Source of the DNA: Planctomycetaceae bacterium
Lineage (GTDB): Bacteria > Planctomycetota > Planctomycetia > Planctomycetales > Planctomycetaceae
Direction: 5' to 3'
NCBI GenBank assembly: GCA_947476295.1
Contig: CANJQC010000010.1
Location: 1-64,000 of the forward strand
Length of the DNA: 64,000 bases
Shown here in pieces: positions 43,344-53,552 of the stretch. The position numbers and the translations under genes were made by a program. Position 1 is the first letter of the stretch. Each line of letters begins with the position of its first letter. The notes beneath the pieces were generated by a model. That model saw only the letters and a program-made list of their open reading frames with translations, was not told the origin of the DNA and ran no database searches.

Positions 43344-45455
43344 CTAATTTTGGCGACGTGGAGGGCGCCCGCCGTCGCGGCGACCACGAGTTTCGGCTCG
43401 ACGCGCGTGCTCTTCAGTCGGTGTTCGGATTGCCAGACTACCGATCGCTTCTTCCCAGGTCGGAATGTCCTGAAACTCAGCGGCGACGAGTTGAGGCCGA
43501 GGGCCGCGCCGGCTATCACCTCCGTCACCTGCAACAGTTGGTCGAGAATCTCGCGCTGGTCGAGAATCTCGCGCTGGCTGAGGTTCTCGCGCCGGTCTAG
43601 CATCTCTCGCTGGCTGAGGTTCCTGCGCCGGCCTAGCATCTCTCGCTGGCTGAGGTTCTCGCCCCGGTCTAGCATCCCGCGATGGCTGATGAGGTTCCCG
43701 CGCCGGCCTAGCATCCCGCGATGGCTGAGGTTCCCGCGCGGGCCTAGCATCCCGCGCTGGCTGGCGACGAGGCTGTTCTGTCGATTCTGCGTCACGAGGT
43801 TCACGGTCTCCCTGACCACGTCCTCGGCCCTGACCGCTCCGTGGAGGCCGTTCGCTGCGAGTCCCCTCACTGCGAGCAGGCTCACTGCGAGATCCTTCGC
43901 GTCGGCGTGGCAATTCTACATCGTCATCCAGATCGCCGAAATCTGACAGCTCGACATCGTCGTCCGCCAGATTTTCGTCATCATCCATGTTGTCTTCATC
44001 ACGCACCGGACGTCGGGAACTGGCGGCTGGACGATCTTCCGCACGAACGGGTTCTGGGGATTCGTCGCGGCTTCGACCGCGGCCACGACGACCGCGGCGG
44101 CCTCGACGCGGACGGCCCGGACCGCTTTCGCCCTGTTCAGAGCGTTCTACGTTGTCACCATCTTCGTCTTCTTCGTCAATATCGTCCGGCTCAGACTTGC
44201 GAGCTGCTGGCGAAGGCGGCTCATCCTGTATTCGACGCTGAGCCTTTACGCTGCCGGGTGACACGGTAACGAAATCCTCCTGATCCTCTTCGAACATGAT
44301 CTCGCTGAAATCATCATCGAAGTCCACACCGCTCCCGGCGGAATCTGTTGCCTCGCTTGCCGGTGCAGCCGTTTCCGTTCCATCACGCCGACCGCGGCCG
44401 CGGCCCCGACCACCACGCCGACGGCCTCGACGACGTTTCGGAGCATCATCATCGTCGTCCGCTTCAGCCACTGGCGCTGTTCCAACGGCCTCATCATCGC
44501 CATCATCATCATGATCTGGATCCAACGGCCGCGACGCGGATCCAGCAGACGGCTGCTTTTGAGCTTCGTCGTCCCAAACCCAGCCGTCAAGTTCCCTCCA
44601 GTAATCGTCATCGGCTGGCGGCGATTTTCGAGCTGCATCAGCAGCCTTTGGCGCAGGCGGGCGATCTGATCCGCGGCTGTCCGCACGAGCCGCTGTGCTT
44701 TCGTGCGAACGACCACCACGAGACCCCGGGCGCTCATCGCGACGTCCTCCGCGATGCTGTCCACGATCACCTGAGGCAGGACGTTGCTCATCGCGCGACT
44801 CCGCAGGTGTCCGTCCGGAACGAGCCGGGGCGGGGCGTGAATCAATTCTACGTTCATCTCGCGCTGGCTTGGACTCGCGGGCCGCAGGAACCGCCTTTTT
44901 GGGGGCCGGAGCGATCACGTCGGAACCGAAATCCAGATCGTCATCGTCGTTGAAATCCAGTTCTATCTCGTCCAGTTCGTCGTCTTTTACGTCTTCCTCT
45001 TCCTCGTCATCCTCGTCGTCTTCACCATCGAAGTCGTCGTCCTCATCTTCCTCCTCATCTTCCTCTTCATCTTCATCTTCGTCGCCGAAGTCGAAGTTTT
45101 CGTCGTCGTCCTCTTCGTCGTCCGCATCATTGACTTCGACGTCATCGTCGTCGTCGTCGTCTGAAAACACGATGAGATCGTCGAGGTTTTCTTCAAAGCG
45201 ATTGGGCGCGGAAGTTACTCCGAAACTTCCGGCATCTGCTGAAGCAAAAGCCCCACCGGAATCGACGCGATCACCTAGCGATTGATGCTCGCCGGCGCCT
45301 GCATGGATTACGGGTCGAGTGTCGTCGTAGTCATCAAACAGGACTTCGCCACCGACATCGGCAGGATTCAGATTGAGACCAAAAAATGACTCTGCCAGAT
45401 ACTTGGCAGCGTCGTCAGATTTGTGTTTGTGCGAATCTTCGCCCGGACCAGTCAT
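43344..45455 (-). CDS. Charge-segregated low-complexity protein (acidic block, then Arg/Pro/Asp-rich repeats)
   Basis: 703 residues. An ordinary N-terminus (residues 1-90; HKSDDAAKYLAESFFGLNLN) is followed by an Asp/Glu block at about 93-195 that is mostly acidic. It is then followed by about 400 residues rich in Arg, Gly, Asp, Pro and Ser with RGRRGGRGRGRGRRD-type patches. A 12-residue repeat (PARDARPAREPQ) recurs six or more times before a conserved-looking C-terminus (FQDIPTWEEAIGSLAIRTPT). The composition resembles RNA-binding or condensate-forming disordered tails such as those of RNase E or eukaryotic RGG proteins, but no enzymatic domain is present. Cytoplasmic; function unknown. Confidence 0.7.
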   Translation of the reverse strand: MTGPGEDSHKHKSDDAAKYLAESFFGLNLNPADVGGEVLFDDYDDTRPVIHAGAGEHQSLGDRVDSGGAFASADAGSFGVTSAPNRFEENLDDLIVFSDDDDDDDVEVNDADDEEDDDENFDFGDEDEDEEEDEEEDEDDDFDGEDDEDDEEEEDVKDDELDEIELDFNDDDDLDFGSDVIAPAPKKAVPAARESKPARDERRIDSRPAPARSGRTPAESRDEQRPASGDRGQHRGGRRDERPGSRGGRSHESTAARADSRGSDRPPAPKAADAARKSPPADDDYWRELDGWVWDDEAQKQPSAGSASRPLDPDHDDDGDDEAVGTAPVAEADDDDDAPKRRRGRRRGGRGRGRGRRDGTETAAPASEATDSAGSGVDFDDDFSEIMFEEDQEDFVTVSPGSVKAQRRIQDEPPSPAARKSEPDDIDEEDEDGDNVERSEQGESGPGRPRRGRRGRRGRGRSRDESPEPVRAEDRPAASSRRPVRDEDNMDDDENLADDDVELSDFGDLDDDVELPRRREGSRSEPARSEGTRSERPPRSGQGRGRGQGDREPRDAESTEQPRRQPARDARPAREPQPSRDARPAREPHQPSRDARPGREPQPARDARPAQEPQPARDARPAREPQPARDSRPARDSRPTVAGDGGDSRRGPRPQLVAAEFQDIPTWEEAIGSLAIRTPTEEHARRAETRGRRDGGRPPRRQN
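43545..43790 (-). repeat. 36-bp in-frame coding tandem repeat
   Basis: About six to seven copies of a 36-bp unit encode PxRDARPAREPQ-type 12-mers inside the low-complexity gene. One copy is 39 bp through an inserted His codon. All insertions are multiples of three, so the frame is kept. Copy number is likely to vary between strains. Confidence 0.7.
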
Positions 45456-45771
45456 TTCATCGATCTTTCAATATCGGATTCGTCCCCCCTGTAGAAAGAT
45501 ACCACGGGACGGGAATAGGGAACGAAGGCTACTCCGGCGCAAGCAGGAATGCAATTCGAGACGTCAAGGGCAGGAATTCTTCGTAACTCAGGTCCTGAAT
45601 TTGCCTGTCAGTAAGGGAAATCTGAGTCGTCTTTACCGAATTGGCTGCATTTGACTTTACCGGTTACATCGTCTGTACCGATAGTAACGGCAGTGTTTCG
45701 TCGCCAGCGGCGGTATCGCGCGCTGCGGGTTTCTCGACTGGTTTGGACAAAAAGCAAGAGGGGGCAGGAAC
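45456..45771. other. Divergent intergenic region
   Basis: Separates the low-complexity gene (minus) from the RTX/cyclophilin gene (plus), so it should hold both promoters. I see no repeat, RNA or convincing promoter pair. A GGCAGGA ribosome site precedes the ATG at 45772. Confidence 0.5.
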
Positions 45772-47919
45772 ATGTGGAATTGGCGCGACCGACGTTCTCA
45801 AAATCGATCTCGGAGCGCACCAGCCACAGCCGCTGAGAGCATTCAGGCTCTGGAAGACCGGGCACTGCTCGCAGGCAACGTGGTGGCAAGTTTGAGCGGT
45901 CCGCATTTGTCGGTGTCGGGCGACGCCGCAGACAATCAGGTCGAAGTCACGGTTGTCAATAATCAAGTCGTTCTGCGTGGTCTGAGTAACACGACAATCA
46001 ACGGATCGACTGAGCTCTTTGTGATCGCAGCCAACATGGACACGGCACCTGGAAATATTACGATTGAGACTGGTGTAGGAAATGACAGTGTCATCTTCAG
46101 TCGCAATGTGAAGGTGTCAGGCAGTGTGTGGCTCGATGGTGGTGCCGGAAACGATGCGCTCAGTGTGACCGGTGCAACGTTCCACCGGACGATCAGTATT
46201 TATGGTCGAGCGGGAAATGACACGATCAGCCTGCAAGATGCAACGACGGAAAGTTTGCTGCGGATCAAAGGCAATTCCGGCGACGATTTGATCAGTCTCA
46301 CCAACCTGACGACTGACGGCGAGGTCAGGATTGAAGGGAACAAGGGTGCGGACGGAGTTTCCTTCAATAACGTGACGACAAACTCAAGCACAAAGATCAA
46401 CACAGGAAGCGGCAATGATGATATTGTCATTCGGGGATCAACGCTAAACGGAGCACTCCGCGTAAAGACGAAACAGGATGCCGACATGCTGCTGATGGAC
46501 GGCAACACCGTCGGTGGCCCTGTCGCGATCAACATGGGCCGAAACAGCGACTCTGTGCAGCTGCGAAACATCAACACATTCAACAGTTCATTCCACGTTC
46601 AGTCGGGCGACGGAAACTCGGACGAAGTCGATCTTGGTACGGCCACTGTTTTCAATGCAGGCAGCCGAGTTCGCAAGTCCGAGAGCTCCACGGTGACTGC
46701 ATCCCAGACCGCTCGCATTGATGCTGCGACCACGGGCCTGATCGCCCGCGCCACCGCCGCTGATGCAGCTCCCGCGACTCTGATTTCCCTGACACTGGCG
46801 CTGGACACGTCGGCGAACACAACCGAAGCTTCATTCGGCGGAGCCCTGATCACCCGCAACGCAAATTTTGAAGTCGCGGGGAACACGTTGCCGGGAGCCA
46901 CCGTCACGCTGGACACCGATAACGACGGGAGTTTTGACGACGGCACACTGACGGCAGACAACCTCGGGCATTTCTCAACGATGGTCACGCTGCAGAGAAC
47001 CGATCTGAGCACCGCAAAGGCAGGGAACGACCAACTCAACGGATTTAACGAGATCAAAGTTCGTTCCACATTTACCGGGGTGGGGACGGTGGACTCTGCA
47101 GTGGATGTGGATTATGTCCCTGCGACGGAGAAAATCGTACGATTTACCTCAAACGAAGGCACGTTCGAAGTTGAGATGTTCAACGGCCTGACCCCATTAA
47201 CGGTGGCGAATTTCCTGGGCTACACGGCTCGGTATACGGACGCAATCGTTCAGCGGTCGGTCAGCAACTTTGTGATTCAGGCTGGCGGATTCACGGTCAA
47301 CGATAATCAGCTTTCTGAAATCACGAAAGACGCGAACATCAACAATGAGTTTAACAACACCACTTCGAACATCCGCGGGACGCTGTCGATGGCAACGCCC
47401 GGAAACAACATTAACGGAGGGTCCAGTGAGTGGTTCTTCAACACAAACAATAATTCTACAAGTCTTGACGCCGTGCCGCATACGGTCTTCGGTCGCGTCA
47501 TTGGTAACGGGATGACCGTCGTCGACAAGATTGCGGCCTTGCCCGTGACCGACCTTTCGACTGCCACTGGAATCGGTGATTCAACAAATGGTCCGGTCAA
47601 TACTGTTCCAATGCGAGTTCCGTTCACCGAACTATCCAAGGCACTCACGGGCACAGTTTCTGCGACGGCAAGCAGTACAACTGTCGTCGGCGTCGGGACA
47701 AAATTCCTGACGGAACTTTACGGCAGCCTGACCGGCACCGGCTCGCGGATTCGCATCAATGGCGCAACGTTCCGAGTGATATCAGTCCAAAGCGACACCA
47801 GTCTGACGCTGGTCGCTGCACCTGCGACCACTTCAACCGCTCAGGCCGCAACCACCGACAACTTCGCCGATGACAACTTCGTCCGCTTCTCGTCAATCTC
47901 GGAGATCCTCAGCGTATAG
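45772..47919 (+). CDS. Surface protein with LEPR-like motif, RTX-like beta region and cyclophilin domain
   Basis: 715 residues. The N-terminus is basic and contains IQALEDRALLAG (residues about 24-35), a variant of the LEPR-XLL motif also seen in the giant gene. Residues about 40-300 carry repeated G-x-G-N/D-D turns (GVGNDSVIFS, GGAGNDALSV, GRAGNDTISL, GSGNDDIVIR), i.e. RTX-like parallel beta structure. Residues about 370-450 look like an Ig-like or cadherin-like domain. Residues about 453-605 are a cyclophilin-type peptidyl-prolyl isomerase (RFTSNEGTFEVEMFNGLTPL, TVANFLGY, NFVIQAGGF, SEWFFNTNNNS, TVFGRVIGNGMTVVDKI). It probably acts at the cell surface. Confidence 0.82.
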   Translation: MWNWRDRRSQNRSRSAPATAAESIQALEDRALLAGNVVASLSGPHLSVSGDAADNQVEVTVVNNQVVLRGLSNTTINGSTELFVIAANMDTAPGNITIETGVGNDSVIFSRNVKVSGSVWLDGGAGNDALSVTGATFHRTISIYGRAGNDTISLQDATTESLLRIKGNSGDDLISLTNLTTDGEVRIEGNKGADGVSFNNVTTNSSTKINTGSGNDDIVIRGSTLNGALRVKTKQDADMLLMDGNTVGGPVAINMGRNSDSVQLRNINTFNSSFHVQSGDGNSDEVDLGTATVFNAGSRVRKSESSTVTASQTARIDAATTGLIARATAADAAPATLISLTLALDTSANTTEASFGGALITRNANFEVAGNTLPGATVTLDTDNDGSFDDGTLTADNLGHFSTMVTLQRTDLSTAKAGNDQLNGFNEIKVRSTFTGVGTVDSAVDVDYVPATEKIVRFTSNEGTFEVEMFNGLTPLTVANFLGYTARYTDAIVQRSVSNFVIQAGGFTVNDNQLSEITKDANINNEFNNTTSNIRGTLSMATPGNNINGGSSEWFFNTNNNSTSLDAVPHTVFGRVIGNGMTVVDKIAALPVTDLSTATGIGDSTNGPVNTVPMRVPFTELSKALTGTVSATASSTTVVGVGTKFLTELYGSLTGTGSRIRINGATFRVISVQSDTSLTLVAAPATTSTAQAATTDNFADDNFVRFSSISEILSV

Positions 47920-47941
47920 TCTCTGCGCACATAACTCGCGG

Positions 47942-48904
47942 CTACGCTGTATCGCCGCAATCGCGGCGAATCGCAGTACTGAGGCCATCGATGATCGAAT
48001 CGTATTTGTAAGCGATATGCAGTGACTCACGCACCACGCTGACAACTCGGCGGTTGCCGCCACGGCGAAGATGTTGCGACGCAGGCCTTGCTAAAGGTGC
48101 TTCGAAAGTCGGTGGTGGAGCGTTGGCGAGCGCAGCCAGCGTTGCATAGTACTGTCGCCGCGTGACGCTCTCGCTCGCAACGATGTTGATCAGCGATGGT
48201 GGCGATTCCAGTTTGCTGATGCAATCGATTGCCGTCACCGCATCTTCGACATGGATCAGATTGAGCCATTCATCCGGTGGCGACGTGATCGGAGCGTTAC
48301 TCTGAAGATCTGCAATGCGACGCAGCAATCGATTTGGGCCATAGATCCCCGCCAGCCGTAGAATTGAAACGCACACACAGTTCCGCGTCGCAAAATCCTG
48401 CAGAAGCTGTTCCGCCGCGAGGCAGGCAATGCCACCTTCGGACACTGGATTTGGGACCGTGTTTTCATCCACATCCTGCCCGCACCCTTCGCCGTAAACA
48501 CTTGTGCTGGAGGTGTACAGAATTCGCCGAGGCTCCGTACGCGGTGGCAGGGCGTCGAGTAGTCGTTGCAGGCCGTCAATCCAGATCGCCTGCCGCGACG
48601 TGCCGTTCGTTCGTTCGAAGCCCACGCTCCAGAGCACAACGTCCACATCCGGTAATTGCGGCATCGGCGTCGCGTGAGCCAGATCTAGGCTGAGCGGAGT
48701 GAATCCGGCATCGGAAAATTCCTTCGCCTTTGACTCACTGCGTGTGATGGCAAACACTCGCATTCCATGTGCTTCCCAAGTCGCAGCCACGCGACGACCG
48801 ACATAGCCACACCCGGCGATGATTGCGGATTCAGGTCTCTTCACAATTGCCCCGTCTGGGAAAACGTATCTTGATGCTACCGCACGAAAGGTTGTTGGCA
48901 GCAT
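47942..48904 (-). CDS. NAD(P)-dependent epimerase/dehydratase-like protein (YeeZ-type)
   Basis: 320 residues from the ATG at 48904; a longer frame to 48994 would overlap the upstream gene's end and is less likely. The Rossmann motif is AGCGYVGRRVAATW. SSTSVYGEG is the strand-5 region of extended SDRs. The catalytic YxxxK is not apparent where expected (CLAAEQLL follows), as in the YeeZ/atypical SDR group. WLNLIHVEDAVTAIDCI is the usual C-terminal binding motif. Substrate unknown; nucleotide-sugar or quinone-like ligands are possible. Cytoplasmic. Confidence 0.8.
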   Translation of the reverse strand: MLPTTFRAVASRYVFPDGAIVKRPESAIIAGCGYVGRRVAATWEAHGMRVFAITRSESKAKEFSDAGFTPLSLDLAHATPMPQLPDVDVVLWSVGFERTNGTSRQAIWIDGLQRLLDALPPRTEPRRILYTSSTSVYGEGCGQDVDENTVPNPVSEGGIACLAAEQLLQDFATRNCVCVSILRLAGIYGPNRLLRRIADLQSNAPITSPPDEWLNLIHVEDAVTAIDCISKLESPPSLINIVASESVTRRQYYATLAALANAPPPTFEAPLARPASQHLRRGGNRRVVSVVRESLHIAYKYDSIIDGLSTAIRRDCGDTA

Positions 48905-48956
48905 GTCGGAAAAGAATGTCCAACGTACATAAAAACACAAACTTTCACTTCCTGAA

Positions 48957-51900
48957 CTACTGCGGAAATTCGCGTGAGTCCGCTGCCGAAGCACGGATTG
49001 ATATCGTCGCGTTCGGCGTGGTCAGTTGAATCAGTCTCTCGTCGGCAATATGAACGCAACGCAGCGGCGGCAGGCTTGAATAGTCGGGTGACTGAGCGAT
49101 TAGTTGCCCGGTTGTTTCGTCAATCACCTGCACGACAAGTTTGTCCTCGGACTGATATCCGAGGTTAGCATCCAGCATCTGTTTGGGCGCGGCCCAGGAA
49201 ACCAACAGATCCGTCGGATCTCCGTGGACGTCCGGAAAGACAGCTTGCTCAACATTGACGCTCCACTGCACGTCGCCCGTGACCGGATTCAGGCACAACA
49301 ATGGGCCGTTGGACAAACGCATCGAACCTCGCATAAATGCCTGCTGAATCGAACGTTCGGACCGGCCTTCGCCACTGAGTGCCGCAAAGAGTCGTCCGTG
49401 GCGTTCAAATGCGGAAAAGGAAAACACAAAACCGGATTCTACAAACTTCGACACGGGTGTTCTGAAGTCGATCCTGCCATGATCAACGTCAATTAGAATC
49501 AGCTCAAGCGTTGCCGACACAACCAGCACACGATTATTCTCCAGTACCTGACAAACGGTTCTTTCGTGACGATTCAGCGGCAGAATTGGTTCATCGTCTT
49601 CCAGTTCGTCTTTGCCCGACGCGCTGTCAAACAGATGCAACCGAGCATTTGAATCCGTATAAAGCAAACATCGTCCAATAGTGACAACAGATTCAGATCG
49701 ACCAATTGTGAGTCGACCGGAACCCAGCAGCCGTCCGTCTCGCGTATTGAAACGTTCGTAACTGCGTGAGTCGCTGCCCATAACGAGAGTTGCCTGTCGA
49801 TCACCGGCAATCCTGCGTACCGACGGATTTGTGCCGCGAAACATCGTCGTCTGTTCACTCTGTGATAAGTTGAGTTTCCGATTCCACAAATCATCGCCAG
49901 TCAACGGGTCTGAACAGTGCAGTTCGTCAGCAAATTGCCAGATAAAGTGATCGGAACCCAGAGAACCAAATTCCACTCGCTGCGCGTCTTTTTCGCCATT
50001 TCGGAAACGCCGTTTCCAAAGAATGCCGGCCTCACCTAGAATTGGGCACGACATCATTGCTATTTCGTCGGTGCTGCAGACCGGGAACAATCCCGGCGTC
50101 AGATCTCCGTCCGACAACGGCACAAACCGACCGGCTGCTGGATTGACAGAAAACGGCAAGGCAACTTGATCTCGTATTGACCCGTCCAGCGGATCAGTGG
50201 AAATCAGCTTTGACCCCCCATCCATTTCGCTCGAAAGATAGGTGTTCATTGAGCAATGTTTTGGCAATGCTTCGGACCAAACCTGGCGATTAATCGCCTC
50301 AACATCCGCATCCGGCTGTCGAATGAACGGCAAAAATTCAAACGCCAGCGGCGCCGACACCGCTGACGTTATCCCGGATTCCGGCGATCCCAAAGGGCCA
50401 GTGGTATGTCTCGAATTGTCATCATCGTCATTGCTCACCGCTGGTCGGTTTCGAAATGCGCTGGTGTCTCGAAGTGATCTCATCTGCTTCAGAAGATGCG
50501 ATGCCTGCGCGTACGAGGTCTTGTTCCCCGTCGCTGAAGCCTCGCACCATCGGACCAGAAAAAGTTCTGCGACGGAAAATTCGCCACGACTGATCAGTCG
50601 ATTCGCAAGTCGTTGACGCAACGTATCATCCGGGATGACTTCGGGATGCTGGGCGGCGCGGCTGACAAGTTTCCGCATTTCTTCGTTTGAAAGATCGTCA
50701 ACTGCGTGCGTATCAGTCGTTAAATTGATGGACGATTCGTCGAACAACAATTCCGGACGGACGCTCCACAGGTTTGTGAGCCTGATCGGCCTGTTCCAGT
50801 CGCGAAGCCGTTTCAACTCTGCCACCCCGGGTGACCGACGATCCGGGGACGAATCTGACAGCAGTTGAAACACGGACGCTCGGAATCCAAGTTCTGCCGG
50901 CAATTGTAATTGTGACAGCAGCGCCGCGTCGCGAGGAATCTCCGCGTCCGGCAGTATAAACTGTTCCACCGGTATTCCCTGGATGCCTTCCTGTCTGGCA
51001 GCGATCGCGCGGCCCCATTGCTGCAGAATAAGTTCTGCCAGAAACTCATCGATCTTCGGCGATGGTGGTTCGCCCGCATTTCGGGAGGCCACGGCTTCCT
51101 TAAGCAAAGTCAAGGACGTGTCGATATCGCCGTTGATGAGATGAGCCTGAGCCTGAATCAGAAATTGTTTTGTCGGATTGGCAGTCAGTGCCGGCAACTG
51201 ATCGGCGCTTTTCAAAAGTGCATCGACTCGGGGAAACACGGCGACGCAGGTGGGGGTCGAGACGCAGATCAATTCGTCATCACTGACGACAGCTCCGTAC
51301 TGGTCCATCGAATTCTGTGGCGAATCAATGATCGACTGCGGAACCAGTGCACCACTCGACAGATTCACTGTAACCGCCTGACCATAACGCATGGGAATCA
51401 CACAACGATCGCCGCGACATTCGGCGCGTCCACTACCCCCGGGAATCTGCACGACCCAGTTCTGATCGCCTGTTTTCAAATCTACGCTGCGACAATGACG
51501 ATCTCCTACAAGAATTATCTGACTTCCACAAATCCCAGCGACATAATAGTCCGGGCTTCCGCCGACTTCTCCCGCGCCGAATGCTCGCCGCGATGATTTC
51601 CAGAGGATCTCACCAGTCTCCAGCGACAGACCGCAGAGTGACGCCGAAGCATGACTGCTACAGACGACGATTCCATCGGCAATGCACGGCACCTGGATCG
51701 ATGGCGACGGAATCGATGAGTCATCAGTCGGCAATGGCCAGCCAAACCGGAACTCCGGTGTAAGGGACGCTTCATCACGAATTGACGTAGCCCACAGCAA
51801 CATCCCATCCAGTGCTCGCACGCCGATCAGCATTCCGTCCGCCAGACTGCACACAATCGTATTTCCGCTCACGACACAGGTACTCGTGCGTTTGGTGAAG

Positions 51901-53552
51901 ATCGAGGCATCGATAAACGTGAACGTATTTTCGTCGGCGTATGCGAGTGGTTGCCGCCACAACAGTTCGCCCGTGTTTCGTTGCAGACAGTTGAGAAACA
52001 CCTGAGTGTCATCGAGCGTCAGGACGAAGACTCGGGGCCCCTGGCCAGTTGGCGGGGAGAGGAATCGATGGCCCGACCACGTTCGATCTGCTTCCTCCGT
52101 GTCTACTTCGGAAACTTTAATTGCGCTGGCTCCTGACGCGAACGCTGTTGCATCTCTAGGCGATGGTGTGGACTCAATCGATTGAACTTTGGCAACTGGA
52201 TCGTATTGAAAAGGCTGTCCGTCCCCGATCTGCCACGCCACGATCGGGACAGAAGCGTCGTTGTCACGGCGGAGCGCGACCAGCCGACTGGCCACAGGTT
52301 GATGATTCAGTTCATCGTCCTCTTCAATGACGGGAAATCCGTTGCGACTGCGAATCACACGACCAACGGGATTGTCGATGAAGGGATCTCTGCCTGCGAA
52401 GAATGAGAACCGATCGACGAAGAACAGAAAGTCGCTGTCTGCCGCGACAAGTCCGAATTCCGCCAACCCATAGATCGGCGAAGCCCTGTCGAACACTGAT
52501 TGCGATTCGCTCACTGCCTGAGTCGTGCCGACCTCCAGTTCGTCGTACACAGAGGCCGACTGTCGGCGGAACGTGTCCGTTGGAACCGACCAGCGTTCTT
52601 GGCCGCTGGATCGATCCAGCGCGACGATACGAAACGGCGTGCGGATGACGATACTGTCGCTCCAGAACACAGATCGCCAGTTGTTAAATTCATTAAAGCG
52701 GCTCCGCGCTTCAGGATCGAACATCGACAGCAGATATCCGGTTTCCGGCTGGGGCACACCTGGGAAATTCCAGATCGCTTCACGCCACGTCCACAGCGGT
52801 TTCGGCCAGGGTGGTGCAATCGTACCGGTCGATGCCGAAGCTGAAACTGACAACTGCACGGCCGGGGATGATTCGTCGGTGCTGAGATTGTTGCTGCGTT
52901 CGGCATCGAGTTTAGTGATCATTTCTTTCAGCGGACGCAATTGCCGCTGGGGTTCGGAATGGAGCACAGTGCCGGAGTACATCTCTTCCAACTGCCGAAT
53001 CTGAGCAGCAACCCGATGCGAGTCCCCTTTTAGCAACTCGCAAGTCATATCAATCACCGCAGCCTGAAGACCGGCTTCGGTCAACGGAAACGTGCGAGCC
53101 ACACGCGCCACTTCCTGACGACCGTTGCTGCGGATCGCAGATTCCAGCTCCTGTTTGGCAATGACTCGGTTTGCATCGACCCATGCTCGCTGCAATTCCG
53201 GTGAACTCTGCAAGAGCACCGTCAGCGCGCGATTTCGCAGGCTGCTGGCGGATTCGGATTCTGAATCAAATTCAAAGACATCATGCGGATGAGCAAAAAT
53301 CGTCAACAGAGATGCCGGCATCCCCTCGGCGTTACGACGATCACGCGCCGATTCGGCTGATCGCAGAAGCAATTCAATCTGTCGGTCGCGAAACAGTTGC
53401 TGCGAAAGGATTTCCGGCAGTCCATGGTCTTCCACGGCTGGAAGTTCTGCAGCCGGACGTTGCTGAGCAAAACAAACTGCGGCACCAGAAGTCCACAAAA
53501 CGCTCATACTCACGACAAGTTGCAGCAGAAGGGTCGTCCACGGTTGGCACAT
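48957..53552 (-). CDS. Very large secreted PQQ-like beta-propeller protein
   Basis: 1,531 residues from the ATG at 53552, chosen because it gives a proper signal peptide (LLLQLVVSMSVLWTSGAAVCFA); the open frame extends 67 codons further upstream without a credible start. A helical segment (residues about 30-220) is followed by two sets of PQQ/WD-like blades: about 300-800 (RIVALDRSSGQERWSV, NCLQRNTGELLWRQPL, LSLETGEILWKSS, VDLKTGDQNWVVQIPGGSG) and about 1,170-1,510 (HCSDPLTGDDLWNRKLN, LCLNPVTGDVQWSVN). A TPR-like helical stretch joins them. Such proteins are characteristic of planctomycete periplasm or envelope; they lack quinoprotein dehydrogenase residues and probably act as scaffolds. Confidence 0.85.
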   Translation of the reverse strand: MCQPWTTLLLQLVVSMSVLWTSGAAVCFAQQRPAAELPAVEDHGLPEILSQQLFRDRQIELLLRSAESARDRRNAEGMPASLLTIFAHPHDVFEFDSESESASSLRNRALTVLLQSSPELQRAWVDANRVIAKQELESAIRSNGRQEVARVARTFPLTEAGLQAAVIDMTCELLKGDSHRVAAQIRQLEEMYSGTVLHSEPQRQLRPLKEMITKLDAERSNNLSTDESSPAVQLSVSASASTGTIAPPWPKPLWTWREAIWNFPGVPQPETGYLLSMFDPEARSRFNEFNNWRSVFWSDSIVIRTPFRIVALDRSSGQERWSVPTDTFRRQSASVYDELEVGTTQAVSESQSVFDRASPIYGLAEFGLVAADSDFLFFVDRFSFFAGRDPFIDNPVGRVIRSRNGFPVIEEDDELNHQPVASRLVALRRDNDASVPIVAWQIGDGQPFQYDPVAKVQSIESTPSPRDATAFASGASAIKVSEVDTEEADRTWSGHRFLSPPTGQGPRVFVLTLDDTQVFLNCLQRNTGELLWRQPLAYADENTFTFIDASIFTKRTSTCVVSGNTIVCSLADGMLIGVRALDGMLLWATSIRDEASLTPEFRFGWPLPTDDSSIPSPSIQVPCIADGIVVCSSHASASLCGLSLETGEILWKSSRRAFGAGEVGGSPDYYVAGICGSQIILVGDRHCRSVDLKTGDQNWVVQIPGGSGRAECRGDRCVIPMRYGQAVTVNLSSGALVPQSIIDSPQNSMDQYGAVVSDDELICVSTPTCVAVFPRVDALLKSADQLPALTANPTKQFLIQAQAHLINGDIDTSLTLLKEAVASRNAGEPPSPKIDEFLAELILQQWGRAIAARQEGIQGIPVEQFILPDAEIPRDAALLSQLQLPAELGFRASVFQLLSDSSPDRRSPGVAELKRLRDWNRPIRLTNLWSVRPELLFDESSINLTTDTHAVDDLSNEEMRKLVSRAAQHPEVIPDDTLRQRLANRLISRGEFSVAELFLVRWCEASATGNKTSYAQASHLLKQMRSLRDTSAFRNRPAVSNDDDDNSRHTTGPLGSPESGITSAVSAPLAFEFLPFIRQPDADVEAINRQVWSEALPKHCSMNTYLSSEMDGGSKLISTDPLDGSIRDQVALPFSVNPAAGRFVPLSDGDLTPGLFPVCSTDEIAMMSCPILGEAGILWKRRFRNGEKDAQRVEFGSLGSDHFIWQFADELHCSDPLTGDDLWNRKLNLSQSEQTTMFRGTNPSVRRIAGDRQATLVMGSDSRSYERFNTRDGRLLGSGRLTIGRSESVVTIGRCLLYTDSNARLHLFDSASGKDELEDDEPILPLNRHERTVCQVLENNRVLVVSATLELILIDVDHGRIDFRTPVSKFVESGFVFSFSAFERHGRLFAALSGEGRSERSIQQAFMRGSMRLSNGPLLCLNPVTGDVQWSVNVEQAVFPDVHGDPTDLLVSWAAPKQMLDANLGYQSEDKLVVQVIDETTGQLIAQSPDYSSLPPLRCVHIADERLIQLTTPNATISIRASAADSREFPQ

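Noticed and set aside
43545-43790. Regular ~36-bp repeats as a CRISPR array
   Set aside because: Units are contiguous with no unique spacers and encode an in-frame 12-residue repeat; no cas genes nearby.
44695-45285. Poly-serine plus-strand open frame
   Set aside because: It is the antisense reading of GAC/GAA-type codons of the acidic block of the minus-strand gene.
48905-48994. Longer N-terminus for the epimerase-like gene
   Set aside because: It would overlap the end of the upstream propeller gene and adds sequence before the Rossmann motif that does not look like the family.
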